Assembly (NCBI GenBank): GCA_013289705.1
Contig: JABCZM010000004.1
Location: 1-64,000 of the forward strand
Source: Candidatus Saccharimonadota bacterium
Lineage (GTDB): Bacteria; Patescibacteriota; Saccharimonadia; Saccharimonadales; UBA4665
Length of the DNA: 64,000 bases
Reading direction: 5' to 3'
The notes beneath the pieces are model-generated. The model did not search any database. It saw only the letters and a program-made list of their open reading frames with translations, and had not been told where the DNA came from. A program made the position numbers and the translations under genes. Positions 60,134-64,000 of the stretch are shown piece by piece (the stretch's first letter is position 1; every line of letters starts with the position of its first letter).

Positions 60134-61651
60134 CTATTTGGCGAACTCGATGGCACGGGTTTCGCGAATAACGTTTACCTTGATGGTACCAGGATACTGC
60201 ATCGATGATTCGATTTTGGTGGCAATATCACGGGCTAGTTTGATGGCACTTAGGTCATCGATAGCTTGTGGTTTTACAAACACACGGACTTCGCGGCCGG
60301 CGCTGATGGCGTAAGATTTTTCGATGCCACTAAAGCCGTTAGCGATGTTTTCGAGCTCTTTCATGCGTTCCACGAAATTTTCGGCCGAGATATTGCGAGC
60401 ACCGGGGCGTGAGGCAGAAATGGCATCACAGACACGCACAATTAAGGCCTCAACGCTCGTGGCCTCGACGTCGTCGTGGTGTTGTTCGGCAGCCAGCGCA
60501 ACTTCTTCTGGCGCGCCGTATTTGCGTAGCATTTCACCAGATATGTGGTGATGCTTGCCTTCCATTTTGTGGGTCAAGGCCTTGCCCAAATCGTGGACCA
60601 ATGCTGCGTATTTTGCAGTCTTGATGTTAGCGCCAAGTTCTTCGGCAATGATACCCGCAATGTGTGCCATTTCGGTGCTGTGTTTGAGCACGTTTTGGCC
60701 ATAGCTGGTACGATATTTTAGCTCACCTAAGAGATGCAATACTTCTTTTGGAATACCGATGACACCAACTTCGCGGGCAGCATCTTCGCCAGCATGAACG
60801 ACTTCTTTTTCGACTTGTTTCTGAGCTTTATCGACGACCTCTTCGATGCGTCCAGGGTGCACACGACCATCTTTCAACAACAGTTCAAGCGCAATCCGAG
60901 CAACTTCGCGACGAACCGGATCGAAGCTCGAAAGCACGATGTAGCCAGGGGTGTCATCAACCATAATGTCGACGCCAGTGGCACGCTGCAGGGCCTGAAT
61001 GTTACGGCCTTCTTTGCCGATGATGCGGCCTTTCATTTCTTCATCTTCCAACTTGACGCTGGTAATAGTGCGTTCGGCAGTAACTTCGCTGGACATGCGT
61101 TCCATGGCGGTAGCAATCACGAGTGCGGCTCGGTCTTCAGCGTCTTCTTTGGCTTCGTTTTGCAGTTTGTTGACCAGGCCAACCAGGTCGTTTTTGATGT
61201 CGCGCTCAGTCATCTGCATTAGCTTATCGGCGGCGTCTTCTTTGGTAAGTTTGGCAATTTTTTCGAGTTTTTCTTGCTGTTTGCCTCGGATGTCACGGAT
61301 CTCGTTTTTGAGCTGTTCGACTTCGTCTTCTCCCTTGCGGAGCGATTCGGAACGCTTGTCGAGTTCATCGAGCTTGCGGTCGAGCGTGGCTTCACGTTGC
61401 ATCAGGCGGTTTTCAATATCTTTGAATTCGTGACGACGAGTTTGCTCATCTTTGCGAGCTTCTTCGGCGACTTTGTTGGCATCTTCGCGAGCAGCGAGCA
61501 CTAATTTCTCGCCTTCTTTTTTGGCATTTGCTAATGCCTTTTCGGACTTATCTTGAGCTGAGCCCATTCGTTTCTTGGTCACAACTGCATTCGCACCAAA
61601 TCCGGCACCTGCAAAAACTAGAGCAATAACAGCAAATAACACTGGCAACAT
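60134..61651 (-). CDS. rny: Ribonuclease Y
   Basis: 505 residues, normal length. N-terminal membrane helix (VLFAVIALVFAGAGFGANAVV), a long coiled coil at about 30-190, a KH domain (MKGRIIGKEGRNIQALQRAT) and an HD domain with HSTEMAHIAGI and ALVHDLGKALTHK. It starts mRNA decay from the membrane as an endonuclease. AGGGGAGG lies before the ATG. A CPR cell with leaderless messages would still depend on this enzyme for turnover. Confidence 0.96.
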   Translation of the reverse strand: MLPVLFAVIALVFAGAGFGANAVVTKKRMGSAQDKSEKALANAKKEGEKLVLAAREDANKVAEEARKDEQTRRHEFKDIENRLMQREATLDRKLDELDKRSESLRKGEDEVEQLKNEIRDIRGKQQEKLEKIAKLTKEDAADKLMQMTERDIKNDLVGLVNKLQNEAKEDAEDRAALVIATAMERMSSEVTAERTITSVKLEDEEMKGRIIGKEGRNIQALQRATGVDIMVDDTPGYIVLSSFDPVRREVARIALELLLKDGRVHPGRIEEVVDKAQKQVEKEVVHAGEDAAREVGVIGIPKEVLHLLGELKYRTSYGQNVLKHSTEMAHIAGIIAEELGANIKTAKYAALVHDLGKALTHKMEGKHHHISGEMLRKYGAPEEVALAAEQHHDDVEATSVEALIVRVCDAISASRPGARNISAENFVERMKELENIANGFSGIEKSYAISAGREVRVFVKPQAIDDLSAIKLARDIATKIESSMQYPGTIKVNVIRETRAIEFAK

Positions 61652-61831
61652 AGCATCCTCCCCTAAAAACAGACATCGGTAAAAGCAATCGCTATCACTT
61701 CACTAGCTCTCTGCCGATCTGTATCTGGTATTCAATTAAATTTTAGAAAACAGTAACGCGGATTTGTCGTCTCTCTAACGCATTTCCTACTCTAAAATAT
61801 ACGCCGAAACTCGCTCAGGCGCAATCTAATA

Positions 61832-61911
61832 GGAGAACCTACACCGAATGGTACAGTGTAAGCTGAAAGCTGAGCATCGGAGCGGAAGATTGTGCCCGGC
61901 GTAGGTCCTCT
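61832..61911. ncRNA. Candidate structured RNA or 3' hairpin
   Basis: GGAG-A-ACCTAC-A-CCG at 61832-61846 pairs with CGG-C-GTAGGT-C-CTCT at 61897-61911 (two symmetric mismatches), enclosing about 50 bases that contain AGCTGAAAGCT. The outer arm abuts the sortase stop codon. It could be the 3' structure of the sortase transcript or a separate small RNA. It does not match the SRP, 6S or RNase P cores I know. Confidence 0.3.
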
Positions 61912-63026
61912 CAAGCCTGTGTGGCGTAGACTAGTACCCGCTCATTGAATTCATTCGTACCAGGGATCACGTCACCAGTGCAAGTTATGAGGTTAAGCCC
62001 AGGCTTTGTGGGGTCAACCGGCGTAACCGCAGACTGCATATCTACGTCGTTGTGATCATACACCTGGCTTCTCACGACTTTATAGCTCATGACTTGGCCA
62101 TCACCACGTTCGACTTGAATCAAATCACCAGCCGCCAACGTCTTGATGCCGTAAAACACGCCGTGGGAAGTCCAGCTGGAAACATGGCCATCAATCAATG
62201 TTGCACCGGGCTGGCCGGGTAAGCTACTTTCGTTATACCAGCCGACATCAAACACGTTATTTGGTGTTGCTAGCGCACCGCTATTAAGAATACCGAGCGA
62301 CAACACACGAGCATGAACACCCAATTTTGGTATGTCTAGATAACGCGGCAACGTGGGGCCAACAGCGTAGTTGCTTATAACTGCAGTTGACGGCCTGGCG
62401 GTACTCGGCGGCGTCGTAGTGGTGGTTGCGGTAGCATGAGCACCGGCAACGCTAGCCGTAGCACCAGTGCTGTCGGTGGTAGCTGGCTGATCAACCGCAG
62501 CTTTTGCCAAGGCAGCAACTTTTGCGTTGGCTAAATGATTCGTGCTTAGTGTCATTGCACTAACTCCAAGGCCAACCACAAACACGGTCACAGCCATTGA
62601 TACCAATGCAAGCTGGGCTTTCGTATAGCCTTTCAGCGGGTGGCGAACTGAAAATTTCTTGGCTTCGGGCTCTACTTCTGGTGTTGCGAAGAACGGCTGG
62701 CGTAGCAACACTGCGGAACGCTGGGGCTGGTGGGCTTTGAAGTTGACTGGGTGAACTGCTCGTCGAACTGGTGCTGTCGGCGCCGCCACAACAACTGGCT
62801 GAGGCTGGGGCGCAACCGGTGCAGGAACAACAATTTTTATAGGTCCCGCATCCGCTCTATGCTTCAATGATCCTTGTTTGGCAGATACAGCCACAAAATC
62901 ATTGAAGTAACGGGCGGAAGGACGGGCGGCAGTCTTATCGCGCGACGACTGCGCCGAGCTCGAAGGCTGGCGCAGTCGTCCGCTAAAAGCGGGATTGTCG
63001 AGACCGATATGAGTTCGGTCGGACAT
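61911..63026 (-). CDS. Sortase with long cytoplasmic N-terminus
   Basis: 371 residues, AAAGGGAG before the ATG. About 135 Pro/Ala-rich residues precede one membrane helix (about 138-160), followed by a Thr-rich linker and a sortase domain. Catalytic His is in LIDGHVSSW, Cys in NLITCTGD, Arg in FNERVLVYA. The domain belongs to the class of small-cleft sortases seen in actinobacteria and CPR. It would join surface proteins with sorting signals to the envelope. The neighbouring upstream gene ends with a matching motif. Confidence 0.88.
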   Translation of the reverse strand: MSDRTHIGLDNPAFSGRLRQPSSSAQSSRDKTAARPSARYFNDFVAVSAKQGSLKHRADAGPIKIVVPAPVAPQPQPVVVAAPTAPVRRAVHPVNFKAHQPQRSAVLLRQPFFATPEVEPEAKKFSVRHPLKGYTKAQLALVSMAVTVFVVGLGVSAMTLSTNHLANAKVAALAKAAVDQPATTDSTGATASVAGAHATATTTTTPPSTARPSTAVISNYAVGPTLPRYLDIPKLGVHARVLSLGILNSGALATPNNVFDVGWYNESSLPGQPGATLIDGHVSSWTSHGVFYGIKTLAAGDLIQVERGDGQVMSYKVVRSQVYDHNDVDMQSAVTPVDPTKPGLNLITCTGDVIPGTNEFNERVLVYATQA

Positions 63027-63063
63027 ATATTTCTCCCTTTTAAGTCTTTCTTATAGTACCCGT

Positions 63064-64000
63064 CTAGCGTCGCTTTGCAACTGGCTTCATACGTCGTGCC
63101 GCAAAGAACAGTGCACCTGCGGCTGCGACCGTGGTTGCCAGTACTGGTGCTACTTTAGCACTTACAAGTGCAAAACCAGTGTCTGGAGCCTTAGGTGTTA
63201 CTGCGGCAGTTGGTGCCGCCGGAGTGGCTGCGGCAGTTGGTGTGCCCGTGCCAGTACCAGTGCTACCTGTTCCTGTTCCTGTGCCGGTTCCCGTACCGGT
63301 ACCAGTCGAGCCCTGACCTGGGTATACACCGTTGTCATTTGCGTTGCTCGCGTAGGCAGTGGTAAAACCGTTTGCGTTAAACGTGGTAGCCATTATCTTA
63401 TCGGTTGCCTCCTGGACGTCAAATGTCGTACCATTTGCCGACAAAGTCAAGACTTGCAGGTTAGCGGTACCCGTTCCGTCAATAAGAACGAAGTTACCGC
63501 CAGCACCAACAAAGGTTTCCAAATATGTACTGCCACTTCCGGTAGCACCCTGTAGAACAACTTGTGCCTTACTGTCAAATTGCAAAGTAAGGTGCACGCC
63601 AGCTGAACCAAAGTCGGACGGTGCCAACGTAAGTGCAGTCTCACGGCCAAACTCAACTGAATAACCAGAGTTTGGAATAGTTGCAAGCAAACCATTCGTT
63701 GCGTTCAGTGCAGCTGCACTGTACGTGAAGTTACCCGGATCCGTAACGTTAGTATCGCTGACTTTAAATGTTACTGGGCCAGTTACACTGCCAGCAGTAG
63801 TGCTTGGCGTATCGCTTGCCTTAACACCATCTAGTGTCAAGGGGCCGCTATCGGAAATAAAGCCGGCTCTCAGGTAGTTAGTCGATACGTGAGGCGTGTC
63901 AACTTTTAAGGTCGAACCACTAGCAAGAGCTTGAACCGATGAGCTTGTGTTACCGCTGAGCGTAATACCACCCGCCACAACTTCCATACCTGCAGGTGTG
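63064..64000 (-). CDS. Surface protein with sorting signal (5' end beyond window)
   Basis: 312 residues visible; the reading frame continues past the window edge, so Met at 63987 is internal. Most of it is beta-rich and Thr/Ser/Gly-rich, as in autotransporter-like or adhesin passengers. A low-complexity TG repeat spacer at about 63238-63312 precedes KAPDTGF, a hydrophobic helix (VAPVLATTVAAAGALFFAA) and a basic tail RRMKPVAKRR. This is an LPxTG-type cell-wall sorting signal with Ala for Leu. The sortase follows 37 bases later. Confidence 0.82.
   Translation of the reverse strand, partial: TPAGMEVVAGGITLSGNTSSSVQALASGSTLKVDTPHVSTNYLRAGFISDSGPLTLDGVKASDTPSTTAGSVTGPVTFKVSDTNVTDPGNFTYSAAALNATNGLLATIPNSGYSVEFGRETALTLAPSDFGSAGVHLTLQFDSKAQVVLQGATGSGSTYLETFVGAGGNFVLIDGTGTANLQVLTLSANGTTFDVQEATDKIMATTFNANGFTTAYASNANDNGVYPGQGSTGTGTGTGTGTGTGSTGTGTGTPTAAATPAAPTAAVTPKAPDTGFALVSAKVAPVLATTVAAAGALFFAARRMKPVAKRR
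63238..63312 (-). repeat. Thr-Gly coding low-complexity repeat
   Basis: On the coding strand GGTACCGG-type hexamers repeat and give about twelve Thr-Gly dipeptides with occasional Ser. It forms the spacer before the sorting motif of the surface protein and may vary in length between strains. Confidence 0.75.

Noticed and set aside
60734-61504. Rightward reading frames of up to 162 codons opposite RNase Y
   Set aside because: They are antisense to a fully conserved gene, have Phe/Ser-rich shadow composition and no ribosome site.
61832-61911. Signal recognition particle RNA
   Set aside because: It contains GCGGAAG, but the conserved SRP domain IV residues around the GGAA tetraloop and the AGCAG side are absent.
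1-64000. CRISPR array
   Set aside because: No set of regularly spaced identical repeats of 24-40 bases was seen on either strand.
1-64000. Recoded UGA (as Gly, as in some other CPR groups)
   Set aside because: Many well-conserved proteins end at UGA at the expected length and no conserved domain is interrupted by an in-frame UGA.

Overview
The window reads as chromosomal DNA from a small-genome bacterium of the Candidate Phyla Radiation, most like Candidatus Saccharibacteria (TM7). The grounds are tightly packed genes with many 1-26 base overlaps, UGA used as a normal stop, tail-fibre-like and DUF3467-type proteins of the kind found in that group, incomplete vitamin pathways, and many genes whose -10 box lies only 6-10 bases before the ATG, which implies leaderless mRNA. 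This assignment rests on gene content and was not confirmed by a phylogeny.

Layout. 1-0.6 kb: start of a tail-fibre-like gene and a small membrane protein. 0.7-4.5 kb: a MarR / DHA2 MFS / two-gene ABC-2 drug-export operon. 4.45-5.04 kb: an S26-type peptidase beside a 5'-truncated nickel superoxide dismutase remnant. 5.0-12.4 kb: an accessory stretch of mostly small one-gene units (nucleotidyltransferase, GNAT, PQ-loop, DUF218, DUF5674, alpha/beta hydrolase, small membrane proteins), several preceded by a shared ~22-base repeat and a UUCG hairpin. 12.5-20.4 kb: HAD and histidine phosphatases flanking a leftward run pyrB - P-loop protein - PEP mutase - phosphonopyruvate decarboxylase - aldehyde dehydrogenase, which looks like a phosphonate pathway and is the most unusual system here. 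20.5-22.0 kb: PPC-domain protein, ArsR regulator with a clear operator, YCII protein. 22.1-25.9 kb: three pseudopilin-type proteins of a type IV pilus-like machine. 25.9-27.7 kb: folA-folC.

27.7-33.0 kb: tRNA-Arg(TCG), envelope glycan genes (GT-C-like protein, PIG-L deacetylase, GtrA, GT2) and tRNA-Arg(CCG). 33.0-33.7 kb: mazEF with its operator. 34.6-38.0 kb: MFS, P-loop kinase, and ribH-ribE plus a stand-alone riboflavin kinase. 38.0-47.6 kb: cardiolipin synthase, ABC-F, aminotransferase, HTH-DUF3467, murB, glyA, and a murA fused to an N-terminal HTH whose promoter holds a perfect 16-base palindrome. 47.6-50.6 kb: tRNAs, an antitoxin with a frameshifted ParE-like toxin, and vapBC. 50.6-58.6 kb: Nudix and ITPase house-cleaning enzymes, tRNA-His, an acetyltransferase-like/deacetylase pair, YcnI-like and CopC-like surface proteins opposite a P1B metal ATPase, and a dolichol-kinase-like protein. 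58.6-64 kb: two tRNA-Pro, YmdB-like phosphoesterase, RNase Y, and a sortase next to a surface protein with an APDTG sorting motif.

Together the genes support cell-envelope construction (murA, murB, cls, glycan transfer, sortase, pili), one-carbon and flavin cofactor metabolism, drug and metal export, four toxin-antitoxin or similar modules, and what may be a phosphonate product.
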